Positions 17,348 to 26,143 are shown, counted from the stretch's first letter. The stretch: DNA of 32,352 nucleotides from Candidatus Aminicenantota bacterium (GCA_029938635.1 JAOZUQ010000007.1:1-32352); one strand, 5' to 3'. Program-made: numbers and translations. The notes: generated by a model from the letters alone, not told the origin.

Positions 17348-18105
17348 AAAATTTGAAAATTTTATTTTTCTGCTTAACTCTTTTCATTTCTGTTTCTATT
17401 AGTATCAAAGCAAATGATGATCCTAAAGCCAGGGAAATAGTGAATAAAGTGGATGAACTTTACAGGAGCGGTTCCAGTTATGGATTGTTTGAGATGGAGA
17501 TTATTACACCACATTGGAGCAGGAAACTGAAAATTAAATCATGGAGTCTCGGGAAAGAAAAAACATTTATGAGGATACTCGAGCCGAAAAAGGAACGGGG
17601 GATGGCGACATTAAAGCTTGACCGGGAGATGTGGAACTATCTTCCGAAGACAAATAAAGTCATGAAGATCCCGCCTTCTATGATGATGGGGTCCTGGATG
17701 GGCTCTGATTTTACTAATGATGACCTTGTCAAGGAGTACACTTATCTTGAAGATTATAATTTTGAAATAATCAAACTTGAAGGTGGGGACGCATCACACA
17801 CCTATGTAAAATGTATTCCTAAAGAGGGATTACCGATAATATGGGGACATATAATAATTGAAGTCAAAGAGAAGGAGAATATTCCTGTTTCCCAGAAATA
17901 CTTTGATGAGAAAGGTAACCTGATGAGAGAGATGTATTTTAAAGAAACTAAGAAATTCGGTAATAGAGTAATACCTTCCGTAATGGAATTAATTCCAACA
18001 AAAAAGAAGGGAAAAAAGACAATTATCAGATATATCGATGCAAAGTTTGGTCATAAAATCGACAAGAATATATTTGCATTAAGAAATTTAAGAAAAAGGA
18101 TATAA
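17344..18105 (+). CDS. LolA-like periplasmic carrier paired with an ABC transporter
   Basis: The protein has 253 residues and a signal peptide ending near residue 24 (SIKAN). The body matches the outer-membrane lipoprotein-sorting family: MWNYLPKTNKVMKIP at 96-110 and GSDFTNDDLV at 120-129. It corresponds segment by segment to the carrier at 11710-12462. There is no lipobox, so it is soluble in the periplasm. Its start overlaps the TetR stop and GGAGG lies seven bases upstream. The permease gene begins one base after its stop. It probably takes a lipidated cargo from the ABC transporter and hands it to the barrel encoded at the operon end. Cargo could be lipoprotein or free lipid. Confidence 0.88.
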   Translation: MKNLKILFFCLTLFISVSISIKANDDPKAREIVNKVDELYRSGSSYGLFEMEIITPHWSRKLKIKSWSLGKEKTFMRILEPKKERGMATLKLDREMWNYLPKTNKVMKIPPSMMMGSWMGSDFTNDDLVKEYTYLEDYNFEIIKLEGGDASHTYVKCIPKEGLPIIWGHIIIEVKEKENIPVSQKYFDEKGNLMREMYFKETKKFGNRVIPSVMELIPTKKKGKKTIIRYIDAKFGHKIDKNIFALRNLRKRI

Positions 18106-18106
18106 A

Positions 18107-19324
18107 ATGATCATATTCAAGATCGCGTTCAGAAGTATTTTCCGGCAGAAAAGGAGAAGTATCCTGACAGCTCTAAGCATGTTTGGAGGATTCTTCCTAT
18201 CGGCGTTTTTTATTGGATTTTCCGATGGTTCATATAATCAGATAATCAATATGTTTACAAGAAATAATCTCGGACATATACAGATACATGAATCCACCTA
18301 TCTGGATAAACCTTCCCTTTATAAAACCATTAGAGATTATGAGGATATTTATAAAAAGCTTCAAAGTATAAAAGAGGTGGATGCGTTTACTCCGAGGATA
18401 TATTCTGCAGGAATTGTTTCGGTCGGAGAAAAGAGCACAGGAGTTAAGATTACGGGTGTTGATCCTAAAAGGGAGAATATTGCCACTAATTTTAACAAAA
18501 AAATCTATGAAGGAGATGTATTTTCAGATGAAAATTCATATGAAGTAATAATCGGTAAAGGGCTTGCAAAGATATTAAAAGCTTCTCCCGGTGATGATCT
18601 TGTTGTGATCAGTCAGGGTGCAGACGGATCTATTGCAAATGATTCCTTTAAAATTGTAGGGTTGTCAAAAAGTGGGAATGAGTTGGAGGACAGGATCACA
18701 ATGTATATACCCATTAAAGTGGCCCAGGAACTTCTTACGCTGCAAGGCAGGATACATGAGATCGCTATAACAATAAAAAAGCTTAATACTGTTCCTGAGA
18801 TAACTGAGCTGATCAATGAGAAGATCGGTTCAGATAAGATCATTGCAGAGCCCTGGCAGGCATTTGCTAAATCATTCTATAATGCTATGCAGGCTGACGT
18901 GGAAGGGATGTGGGTAATGCTGGTGATCATCATGTTTGTGGTTGCCGTGGGTGTGCTGAATACGGTGCTCATGTCTGTGCTGGAAAGGAGAAGGGAATAC
19001 GGGGTCCTCAAGGCAATGGGAACCAAACCCGGGGATATTATCAAGTTAATTCTGGTTGAGATCAATATTCTGGCAGTAATATGTATTGCATTAGGATCGA
19101 TCGCAGCTCTTGGGATCAATTACTATTTAAGCATACATGGAATAACACTGGCGGAACCGTTTTCCTATGGAGGAATGTACTTCCGGCATATGACTTCTGA
19201 GATCAATTTAAGAAGTTTTGTTATACCTGCTGTTATTGTGATCCTTTCTGCAACTGTTGTAGGATTCTTTCCTGCATTAAAAGCTGCAAAAACTGATCCT
19301 GCAAAAGCAATGAGGACGCACTGA
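18107..19324 (+). CDS. FtsX/MacB-type ABC transporter permease 1 (LolC/E-like)
   Basis: The protein has 405 residues. One N-terminal helix (about 20-42) is followed by a periplasmic domain of about 220 residues and three C-terminal helices (about 270-400), the LolC/LolE/MacB topology. ERRREYGVLKAMGTKPGDI is the coupling segment after helix 2 that contacts the ATPase; the end (PALKAAKTDPAKAMR) is also typical. The family does not move cargo across the membrane by a channel; it uses ATP-driven shape change to lift substrates from the outer leaflet or periplasm. It pairs with the permease at 19347-20570 as a heterodimer, like LolC with LolE. Confidence 0.92.
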   Translation: MIIFKIAFRSIFRQKRRSILTALSMFGGFFLSAFFIGFSDGSYNQIINMFTRNNLGHIQIHESTYLDKPSLYKTIRDYEDIYKKLQSIKEVDAFTPRIYSAGIVSVGEKSTGVKITGVDPKRENIATNFNKKIYEGDVFSDENSYEVIIGKGLAKILKASPGDDLVVISQGADGSIANDSFKIVGLSKSGNELEDRITMYIPIKVAQELLTLQGRIHEIAITIKKLNTVPEITELINEKIGSDKIIAEPWQAFAKSFYNAMQADVEGMWVMLVIIMFVVAVGVLNTVLMSVLERRREYGVLKAMGTKPGDIIKLILVEINILAVICIALGSIAALGINYYLSIHGITLAEPFSYGGMYFRHMTSEINLRSFVIPAVIVILSATVVGFFPALKAAKTDPAKAMRTH

Positions 19325-19346
19325 TGAGATCGCGGAGGAGAGAATA

Positions 19347-20570
19347 ATGTTTTATCTTAAACTGGCGTGGAGAAATATTTTAAGGAATAAACGGAGAACA
19401 ATTATTGCAAGTATTGCGATCGGTGTCGGTCTGGCATCACTGATACTTACCGATGGACTAATGATAGGGATGAAGAACAATCTTGTGGAATCTGCCACAT
19501 CAACACTTCTAGGGCAAGCACAGATTCATAATAAAGATTTCAGGATCACACGGGATATTGAAAAAACAATTGTGGCAAAGGATGATATAACAAGAAAGCT
19601 TGAAAGTGACCCGCTTGTGACTGCATATAGTGAAAGAATTGTGTCACTTGGTATGATCACATCACCGTCCACCGCTGAATCAGTTATTGTGTACGGTATA
19701 GATCCGGAAACCGAAAAGGAACTATCAAAAATTGATGACAGAATTATTGAGGGGACCTATTTTGGAGAGAATAAAGGGCGTGAAATAATTATCGGAAGCA
19801 AGCTGGCTGAAGTTCTGGAAGTTACTCTTGGTGACAGGATAGTAATCACGGTTGCTCAGGCGTTTGGAGGTGATCTGTCGCAGGAGATGTTCAGGGTCAG
19901 CGGGATATACTATTTTGATGTTAAAGAGATGGACAATGGTTTTGCTTTTATAAGAAAAGATAAAGCCGGAACGATGCTTAATATAGGGAATAATATTCAT
20001 GAGATAGCAATAAAATTTTCTGATATCAGAATTGCTGAGAAAAAAGATCTCTCTTTCTGGGGGGAATATAGTACAGGGAACAATGAAGCGGTCAGTTGGA
20101 TCACCATTATGCCCGAGCTTAAGAACATCCTTGATATGACAGATATTTCCCTTTACATGATGGGTGGGATCCTGTTCTTTGTTGTAATCTTCGGTATCAT
20201 AAATTCACTTTTCATGTCCCTTTATGAAAGGATGTTTGAATTCGGGATCCTGAAGGCGGTTGGAACACGTCCATCAGGATTGAGAAAACTGATCATTTTC
20301 GAAGCAGGCTGGTTGGCCATTGTCAGTATAGTTATAGGAGTTATTATCGGTTTTGTGCTCCATCTTCTACTTATCAGGAATGGAATAGACTACGGCGGGA
20401 TAGAGTTCGCAGGTACTTTTATGCATGATAAGATATATCCTGTTATGAATATATCTCAATATATGAAGTACCCTGTATTTGTATTTATCTTTACTATAGT
20501 GGTTGGTTTATACCCAGCCTGGGTTGCAGGGAAAATGAAGGTCACAGATGCTTTACGCAAAAGTATGTAA
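19347..20570 (+). CDS. FtsX/MacB-type ABC transporter permease 2 (LolC/E-like)
   Basis: The protein has 407 residues with the same plan as its neighbour: helix 1 at about 20-42, a periplasmic domain to about 270, then three helices. The coupling segment YERMFEFGILKAVGTRPSGL and the end YPAWVAGKMKVTDALRKSM are typical. It is related to but clearly different from permease 1, which supports a heterodimer. GGAGGAG lies ahead of the ATG, 22 bases past the first permease. The 52 bases between its stop and the ATPase start contain the GGAGG of the ATPase gene and nothing else obvious. Confidence 0.92.
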   Translation: MFYLKLAWRNILRNKRRTIIASIAIGVGLASLILTDGLMIGMKNNLVESATSTLLGQAQIHNKDFRITRDIEKTIVAKDDITRKLESDPLVTAYSERIVSLGMITSPSTAESVIVYGIDPETEKELSKIDDRIIEGTYFGENKGREIIIGSKLAEVLEVTLGDRIVITVAQAFGGDLSQEMFRVSGIYYFDVKEMDNGFAFIRKDKAGTMLNIGNNIHEIAIKFSDIRIAEKKDLSFWGEYSTGNNEAVSWITIMPELKNILDMTDISLYMMGGILFFVVIFGIINSLFMSLYERMFEFGILKAVGTRPSGLRKLIIFEAGWLAIVSIVIGVIIGFVLHLLLIRNGIDYGGIEFAGTFMHDKIYPVMNISQYMKYPVFVFIFTIVVGLYPAWVAGKMKVTDALRKSM

Positions 20571-20622
20571 AATTATGAATAAAATTAAAAAAGCTATATC
20601 TCTTTTTGAATGGAGGATCTAA

Positions 20623-21315
20623 ATGGAACAAAAAACTATTATTTCTACAGAAAATCTTGTTAAGACATATAAAGATAACGGGATGGAGGCAAAAGCGGTC
20701 AGAGGAATAAGTCTTGAAATAACTTCGGGTGAATTTACAGCAGTAGTGGGTCCGTCAGGTTCTGGTAAAACAACATTTCTTAATCTCATCTCCGGCCTGG
20801 ATACACCGACATCGGGGACAGTTCAGATAAATAACAGGCTGATTTCCGAAATGAAAGGGAGAGAGCTTTCGGATTTCAGAAGAGATAATATAGGATTTGT
20901 TTTTCAATCATACAATCTGATCCCTGTACTGACTGTGGAAGAAAATATTGAGTATATTATGTTGCTTCAAAATGTGCCTAAGAGAGAAAGGCATGACAGG
21001 GTTATTAAGATCCTCGACAAAGTGGGTTTAAATGGTATGGAATCCCGGAGGCCAACCCAATTATCAGGAGGGCAGCAGCAGAGGGTTGCAATTGCAAGAG
21101 CAATGGTCTCGAATCCGACACTTATTCTTGCTGATGAACCTACAGCGAATCTTGACTCGAAAATGGGTTCCGAACTTCTTGAAATGATGAAAGTGCTGAA
21201 TGAAACGACAGGGATGACATTCATATTTTCTACTCATGACCAAATGATAATGGAGAGAGCAAGACGTCTTATCACACTCAAGGATGGAATTGTAAAAACA
21301 GATGAGATCAGGTAA
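20623..21315 (+). CDS. ABC transporter ATPase (LolD/MacB type)
   Basis: The protein has 230 residues, the usual LolD length. Walker A GPSGSGKT is at 43-50, the Q-loop in VFQSYNLIP is near 93-101, the signature LSGGQQQR is at 147-154, Walker B LILADEP is at 167-173, and the switch His is in STHD near 204. It powers the two FtsX-type permeases encoded upstream. It has GGAGG before the ATG. The start of the barrel gene overlaps its last 14 bases, so the two are coupled. Confidence 0.95.
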   Translation: MEQKTIISTENLVKTYKDNGMEAKAVRGISLEITSGEFTAVVGPSGSGKTTFLNLISGLDTPTSGTVQINNRLISEMKGRELSDFRRDNIGFVFQSYNLIPVLTVEENIEYIMLLQNVPKRERHDRVIKILDKVGLNGMESRRPTQLSGGQQQRVAIARAMVSNPTLILADEPTANLDSKMGSELLEMMKVLNETTGMTFIFSTHDQMIMERARRLITLKDGIVKTDEIR

Positions 21316-22567
21316 CAGCAAATTTATCAGATCATTTATACTTTTAGTATTTCTTGTTATTACACCTCTGATTTCATCAGAGTTTAATTTTTCAGGATAT
21401 TATAAATCATTTTTTACTCTGCTGATACCTGAGGATATTGTCTCCGAAGGCGGCTTCGAGGAGATCCCTGATCTGGGGATGTATTCAGGAAAGATCAGAT
21501 TAAAGATGTTTTATTCCCCGGCGGAATGGATCAGCTTAAGGGCTGAGTATGAACTTACTCCTACAATACTCGACACTGTCGCTCTAAGTTCATTTCAGAT
21601 GCTTTCAGGAGTAAATCCTCCGGGGTACAGGATCGGAGATATTTCTGAGAAATTATATCCGGGCGGCAAAAATCCTGAAGGTGGTTTTTATATAACTCAG
21701 AATCTCGACAGGTTCTTTGCAACTCTTTCATTCAACTTTGCTGATATTTATATCGGACGTCAGGTCATATCATGGGGAAGTTCCTATGTCTTTAATCCTA
21801 CCGATATAATCTCACCTTTTAACTTTAATGAGATCGACAAAGAGGAAAAGAGAGGAGTTGATGCTCTGAGAATCAGAATTCCACTTGGAACAATGGATGA
21901 GCTGGATATTGGATATGTATTCGGGGAAAATCCCGGAATTGAAAATAGTGCTTTCTTTATTCGAGGTAAATTTAATTTGTTCAAATCTGATCTTTCACTT
22001 CTGATATTGGGATTCAGACAGAACTTATTGCTTGGCTTTGATATGTCCGGTTCACTCGGAGGAGCAGGGTTGAGGCTGGAAACAGCATATGTTCTTGACA
22101 AAGTTATGGACAAAGAACTTCCTGAAGAGTTGAAAAACAATTATTTTCGTCTCTCGCTGGGACTTGATTATAATTTCAGTGATAAAATATACGGATATTG
22201 TGAATACCATTTTAATTCACCGGGATCTCTTGATGCGGATAATTATCTATCCTTATCCATAAATAATGCATATTCGGATGGGAGTGTATATCTTCTCGGG
22301 AGGCATTACATTTCTGCAGGAATGACTTATCAATTGCACCCGCTTATTCCGTTTAGTGCTTTTGTTATTTATAATATTTCAGATAAATCAATAATAATTT
22401 CTCCATCTCTGGAATATAATATAAGTGAAAATATTTATTTATCTTTTGGAGCATTCCTCAGTGCTGGAAAAGGAATTCAATTTACAAATATAGATTCTCT
22501 GAATCTGAGATCTGAGTTTGGTGCTTATCCAAACCTCATTTTTACTTCTTTTCGAATATATTTCTGA
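21302..22567 (+). CDS. Outer-membrane beta-barrel of the ABC/LolA-like route
   Basis: The protein has 421 residues with a signal peptide (cleavage near residue 26) and amphipathic strands to a final aromatic residue (FRIYF). The signature YIGRQVISWG...NPTD at 150-168 and the first strand FSGYYKSF match the barrel of the RND operon at 10317-11690. It is the last gene of the ABC operon. A barrel at the end of an ABC-LolA set suggests an outer-membrane acceptor or exit for cargo, which the classic LolCDE pathway lacks. The start ATG lies inside the ATPase gene and directly precedes the signal peptide; no better start is seen. Confidence 0.82.
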   Translation: MRSGNSKFIRSFILLVFLVITPLISSEFNFSGYYKSFFTLLIPEDIVSEGGFEEIPDLGMYSGKIRLKMFYSPAEWISLRAEYELTPTILDTVALSSFQMLSGVNPPGYRIGDISEKLYPGGKNPEGGFYITQNLDRFFATLSFNFADIYIGRQVISWGSSYVFNPTDIISPFNFNEIDKEEKRGVDALRIRIPLGTMDELDIGYVFGENPGIENSAFFIRGKFNLFKSDLSLLILGFRQNLLLGFDMSGSLGGAGLRLETAYVLDKVMDKELPEELKNNYFRLSLGLDYNFSDKIYGYCEYHFNSPGSLDADNYLSLSINNAYSDGSVYLLGRHYISAGMTYQLHPLIPFSAFVIYNISDKSIIISPSLEYNISENIYLSFGAFLSAGKGIQFTNIDSLNLRSEFGAYPNLIFTSFRIYF

Positions 22568-22577
22568 TCAGCAATAA

Positions 22578-23504
22578 CTATTTGTTTACCTGAAATGTTG
22601 TATCGTTCTTTTCAAGAAAGTTTATGATCTGAGTTATTGCTGCAACACCGGCATTTATATTTGCTTCAGATGTCTGCGCTCCCATTTTCTTCGGTGTGAA
22701 GAAACACCTGTTTGTATATTTTTCAACTATCTGCTCAGAACAGTCTGGAGCTATATCGGAAATATAAACAAAGTCTTCTCTATCGGAAAAAGTTTTGAGT
22801 AATTCTGCTTCATCAACAACTTCTTTCCTTGCAGTATTTACAAGAGTGGCCCCCTGAGGCATTTTCGAAAGCAGAGTACTATTTATCGATCCCCTGGTTT
22901 TTTCGTTGTTGGGGATATTAAGGGATATATACTGACATGTTGAATAGAGTTCTTCTACAGTTGAAAGAGGTGAAATACCATCACTTTCAATGACTGAATT
23001 TTCAATAAATGGATCAAAGGCAAAAATTTTCATCCCGAATCCTTTTGCAATTCCCGCAACAAGTTTACCTACATTACCATAAGCATGAATGCCAAGATTC
23101 TTCCCTTTCAGTTCTGTCCCCGATTTTCCATTATATTTATTACGTGCCATCATTACCATCATTCCGATAGCAAGCTCTGCGACAGCATTAGAATTTTGTC
23201 CCGGGGTGTTCATTACAACTATGTTTTTTGCAGAAGCAGAATCAAGGTCAACATTATCATACCCGGCTCCGGCTCTTACTATTATCTTCAGATCTTCTGA
23301 AGAATTAATGATCTCCTGATCGATCTTATCACTTCTTATTATCATTGCATCATATCCGGGAAGTTTGTCGATGATCTGGTTTTTATCTGAATAAGACTCC
23401 AATAGATCAATCTGGTATCCGGCAGATTCTCCTGCTTTTTTCAACTCTTCTACAGCTTTTGCAGCGAATGGTTTAATTGTTACTACTAATACTTTTTTTG
23501 ACAT
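22578..23504 (-). CDS. serA: D-3-phosphoglycerate dehydrogenase-like 2-hydroxyacid dehydrogenase, short form
   Basis: The protein has 308 residues with no C-terminal ACT domain. The NAD fold shows LGIHAYGNVG at 137-146, where the first Gly of the usual GxGxxG is Ala. The substrate segment RAGAGYDNVD is at 77-86 and the catalytic Arg226 is in VNTARKEVVDE. The usual catalytic His (TPHxGA) is replaced: residues 270-277 read TPKKMGAQ, as in Bacteroidetes-type SerA. The reaction would be 3-phosphoglycerate to 3-phosphohydroxypyruvate, the first step of serine synthesis. If the synthase at 9108 uses serine this would feed it, but the genes are not in one operon. It faces the barrel gene tail to tail, 10 bases apart, and has its own promoter at 23530-23558. 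Confidence 0.85.
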   Translation of the reverse strand: MSKKVLVVTIKPFAAKAVEELKKAGESAGYQIDLLESYSDKNQIIDKLPGYDAMIIRSDKIDQEIINSSEDLKIIVRAGAGYDNVDLDSASAKNIVVMNTPGQNSNAVAELAIGMMVMMARNKYNGKSGTELKGKNLGIHAYGNVGKLVAGIAKGFGMKIFAFDPFIENSVIESDGISPLSTVEELYSTCQYISLNIPNNEKTRGSINSTLLSKMPQGATLVNTARKEVVDEAELLKTFSDREDFVYISDIAPDCSEQIVEKYTNRCFFTPKKMGAQTSEANINAGVAAITQIINFLEKNDTTFQVNK

Positions 23505-23529
23505 ACTTTACCTCCCTTGAGAAAAGATA

Positions 23530-23558
23530 ATTCTACAAACTTTTGTTATAAAATTCAA
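23530..23558 (-). promoter_or_regulatory. Promoter of the serA-like gene
   Basis: On the minus strand, TTGAAT and TAGAAT are 17 bases apart, followed by GGGAGG before the ATG at 23504. It sits in the 58-base gap just after the stop of the barrel gene at 23563. Confidence 0.5.
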
Positions 23559-23562
23559 CCAA

Positions 23563-24969
23563 TTATCTGAAAGTTTTTAAAAGAGAGAATTTTACCCCTT
23601 TGAAAGGGGGGAGCACATAACATTGACCACCGGAGCATACCTGTCCGCCTCTGATAGTTCCACCTGAAATCCGTATCTCCATATCATTGTTGAAATTCAA
23701 AACAAGTCCGCCATTGTAGAAGTTGTTAAGGCCTATAATTTTATTATAAGAATATTGATATGAGAAGAATAGTGTTATTCCCTTAGCGTGTGCCACCTGC
23801 ATGGAATAGTCCTGTTCATTAAATTTGAAACTTTTGTCACTATATCTTTTATCTCTTGATGAAATTGTCAGGCTCAGGTAATCTGAAAATTGCCAGGTAA
23901 TATCCACATCAGATTTCTTTATCGGGAAAATAATGTTTCTGATGCCGTATGAGAGATTGAAGGAGAATTTTTCTCCAAGGTCTATTGCACTAACTCCTCC
24001 ATAAATATGGAAACCATTGTCTTCATACTCCCTATACCTGCCAATATTAAAAAAAAATGAAATTTCCGGATCAAAGATCGTATATTGCATAAGCACTCTG
24101 ATCCCTTCAGTGTCATTAATTGAAGCTGTTTCGTCTTCTTTATCAGCTACAGGCGGATTATTCATTTCATTATCAAAATTGGAATATTTTTTATATTCGA
24201 GCAGTAAAGTTGTATGAGATTTATTAAATGTGAGATTTGAATAGAAAGCATGGCCGTTCTTTGTAGAATTTTCAACAAAATCAAGGAATGCCACTTCTGC
24301 ATAATAACTTAAATAACGAAAGAGCTTATTCCCTTTAATATTGAAAGAATATGTCAATCTGTCGCCGAGAAGTCTTAATGTATCTTCATCAATAATATAA
24401 CTGAACCTGCTTCCCAATCTGTTATTCTTTGATATTTTCAGATCGATCTCACCTCCGGCTACCCTCCACTTCTGATCAAATGCATCATCATTGATCTCAC
24501 CGCCTAAAAAACGGAGTTCAACTTTATTTGAAAGGTACTTAATATCTGCACCCAGAATAGTCCTTTCTCTGAAAATTTCATCATTTTTTTGTACAGAAAG
24601 GACAAGTCCATGACCAAGAACTGAATATAGATCACCGACAATAACCTTCAGTTTTTTTGAATTATATCTTACAGTTTTTCTAAAAATATCGAAGTTTGTG
24701 TCTGACAAAGTAGTATTAGGATCTCTTTTATAATAATTATTTGTACGGAGGGTAAGGTTGAAGGACCATTTTTTTATATTGGCAAAAATTGAAAGAGTTT
24801 CATAGAACTGGCCGGAGTTTTCATAAGTGTTGTTTAAATTATAAAGGAGCTTGTTGTTTATGAAAAAATTAAGTTCTCCTGTCTGAAATCCATTAAGATC
24901 TGTTGAACCGGCAATGAGGAGAAATGTGATAAGTAAAAAAAGGATATTCTTATTTATCGGTGAGTTCAA
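23563..24969 (-). CDS. Outer-membrane barrel-like protein with C-terminal CSGGQC (DUF6029-like)
   Basis: The protein has 468 residues with a signal peptide (to about residue 28) and alternating strands throughout. The segment VGDLYSVLGHGLVLSV near residue 110 and the C-terminal GGQVCSGGQCYVLPPFKG with Cys445 and Cys450 resemble an FCB-group barrel-like family I know as DUF6029; its role is unknown. The start is probably a TTG (24967-24969) inside the end of the TlpA gene; the ribosome-binding site is poor and the overlap is 20 bases, suggesting coupling. Two thioredoxin-like proteins are encoded just upstream, so the two Cys may be their redox target. No other Cys is seen in the mature protein, which fits a single disulfide. 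Confidence 0.75.
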   Translation of the reverse strand: MNSPINKNILFLLITFLLIAGSTDLNGFQTGELNFFINNKLLYNLNNTYENSGQFYETLSIFANIKKWSFNLTLRTNNYYKRDPNTTLSDTNFDIFRKTVRYNSKKLKVIVGDLYSVLGHGLVLSVQKNDEIFRERTILGADIKYLSNKVELRFLGGEINDDAFDQKWRVAGGEIDLKISKNNRLGSRFSYIIDEDTLRLLGDRLTYSFNIKGNKLFRYLSYYAEVAFLDFVENSTKNGHAFYSNLTFNKSHTTLLLEYKKYSNFDNEMNNPPVADKEDETASINDTEGIRVLMQYTIFDPEISFFFNIGRYREYEDNGFHIYGGVSAIDLGEKFSFNLSYGIRNIIFPIKKSDVDITWQFSDYLSLTISSRDKRYSDKSFKFNEQDYSMQVAHAKGITLFFSYQYSYNKIIGLNNFYNGGLVLNFNNDMEIRISGGTIRGGQVCSGGQCYVLPPFKGVKFSLLKTFR

Positions 24970-25432
24970 TGACCTTCTCTCTTATTTTTTTTTCGAAGCC
25001 GGGAACATATCCGGTATGTGTAAAAACAATTTTTTTATTCAGATCAATTATCATAGTATATGGGATAGTTCCGGCAGGATTGAATATACCCGAAACACTA
25101 CTATCCGGGTCGAGAAGAACGGTGAACCTGTAACGTCGGCTTTTGACAAAACTTTCTATCCGGGCGAATGAGGAGGATTCATCGGTGGAAATTGCAAGGA
25201 CTATCACCTGATCCCTGAATTCGTGCCCGAGCTCATCGAGCTTTTTAAGCAATTTCTTGCATGGTTTACACCAGGTAGCCCAGAAATCTATTATTATGAT
25301 CTTTTTCCCCAGCACATCGGAAATTGAAAATTGAGTTCCATCAATTTCTTTTAAAGAAAAATCGGGGAGGGAAGAGGGGAAAACTGAAGAAATAAATATC
25401 AATACACTTATGGATATGATTTTGAATTTCAT
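24950..25432 (-). CDS. TlpA/ResA-type periplasmic thioredoxin-like protein
   Basis: The protein has 160 residues and a signal peptide of about 20. The thioredoxin fold has the active site WCKPC (Cys55 and Cys58) and a cis-Pro in TIPYT. TlpA/ResA-type proteins reduce or exchange disulfides in the periplasm. No clear ribosome-binding site precedes its ATG, so it may depend on translation of the upstream TlpA gene 21 bases away. It overlaps the start of the two-Cys barrel gene. Confidence 0.88.
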   Translation of the reverse strand: MKFKIISISVLIFISSVFPSSLPDFSLKEIDGTQFSISDVLGKKIIIIDFWATWCKPCKKLLKKLDELGHEFRDQVIVLAISTDESSSFARIESFVKSRRYRFTVLLDPDSSVSGIFNPAGTIPYTMIIDLNKKIVFTHTGYVPGFEKKIREKVIELTDK

Positions 25433-25453
25433 ATTATTATGTATTATTAATGA

Positions 25454-26002
25454 TCAGAGAAGTTCTTCGATCTTATTTATTATTTCGGTTTTATCAAATC
25501 CTTCCTTCCGGTATCGGATCACAAAATCTCTTCCGACTATTACGTTGAAAGGGATGCCGCTAAAACTGAAGAAATCTGTTAGTGATCCATCGGGATCGGT
25601 CAATACTATAAAACTGAGAATAAATTCATTGACCCATCTTTGAATATCGCTCTGGTCCGAAGAATTGCCTTCTTCATCCTGATAAATGCATTGAACGATC
25701 TCTAAACCCCTCTCTTTATAAGTATTATAGATCTCCATCAGTTCAGATGCTTCACTGCGGCATGGGCTGCACCACATGGCACTGATATTAAGGAGAATAA
25801 CTTTACCTTTATAGTTATCGAGTGAAAAAGTATTACCGTTATTATCCAGCTCAATAAATGCCTGAATGAAATCTCCAATAAACTGACCGATCTCACCTGA
25901 ATCCTGAGTTCCGGTATCTACTGTATTTTCAACGGTTTTACATGATGTCATAATGAATATTGATAGCACTAGAATGAATAGTATCGAAAATATTTTCTTC
26001 AT
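25454..26002 (-). CDS. TlpA-type thioredoxin-like lipoprotein
   Basis: The protein has 182 residues. The lipobox IMTSC puts lipidated Cys21 at the mature N terminus. A Thr/Asp/Gly-rich linker (about 22-40) precedes the thioredoxin fold with active site WCSPC (Cys78 and Cys81) and cis-Pro in GIPFN. It is membrane-anchored, unlike its soluble neighbour, and the CPC surroundings differ (Ser versus Lys), so the pair may act at different membranes or pass electrons in series. It is the first gene of the three-gene unit, with GGAGAG before the ATG and a promoter at 26061-26089. Confidence 0.88.
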   Translation of the reverse strand: MKKIFSILFILVLSIFIMTSCKTVENTVDTGTQDSGEIGQFIGDFIQAFIELDNNGNTFSLDNYKGKVILLNISAMWCSPCRSEASELMEIYNTYKERGLEIVQCIYQDEEGNSSDQSDIQRWVNEFILSFIVLTDPDGSLTDFFSFSGIPFNVIVGRDFVIRYRKEGFDKTEIINKIEELL

Positions 26003-26060
26003 ATTTCTCTCCTGGATTTTCAGTACTTACAAATACAGAAAAATATTTTAAGGGGATTTA

Positions 26061-26089
26061 AATATAACCTAAAAAGTGTGATTTATCAA
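26061..26089 (-). promoter_or_regulatory. Promoter of the TlpA-TlpA-barrel operon
   Basis: On the minus strand, TTGATA and TATATT are 17 bases apart, about 60 bases before the ATG at 26002. Confidence 0.55.
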
Positions 26090-26143
26090 TAGTTTAAAAA
26101 GAAAATCAAAGAATTTTAGAAGAAATATTAGTATTGATGAATA

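Noticed and set aside
22569-22642. 11-bp inverted repeat (CAGCAATAACT/AGTTATTGCTG) as a terminator for the converging genes
   Set aside because: The arms are 52 bases apart, one lies well inside the dehydrogenase gene, and no T-run follows.
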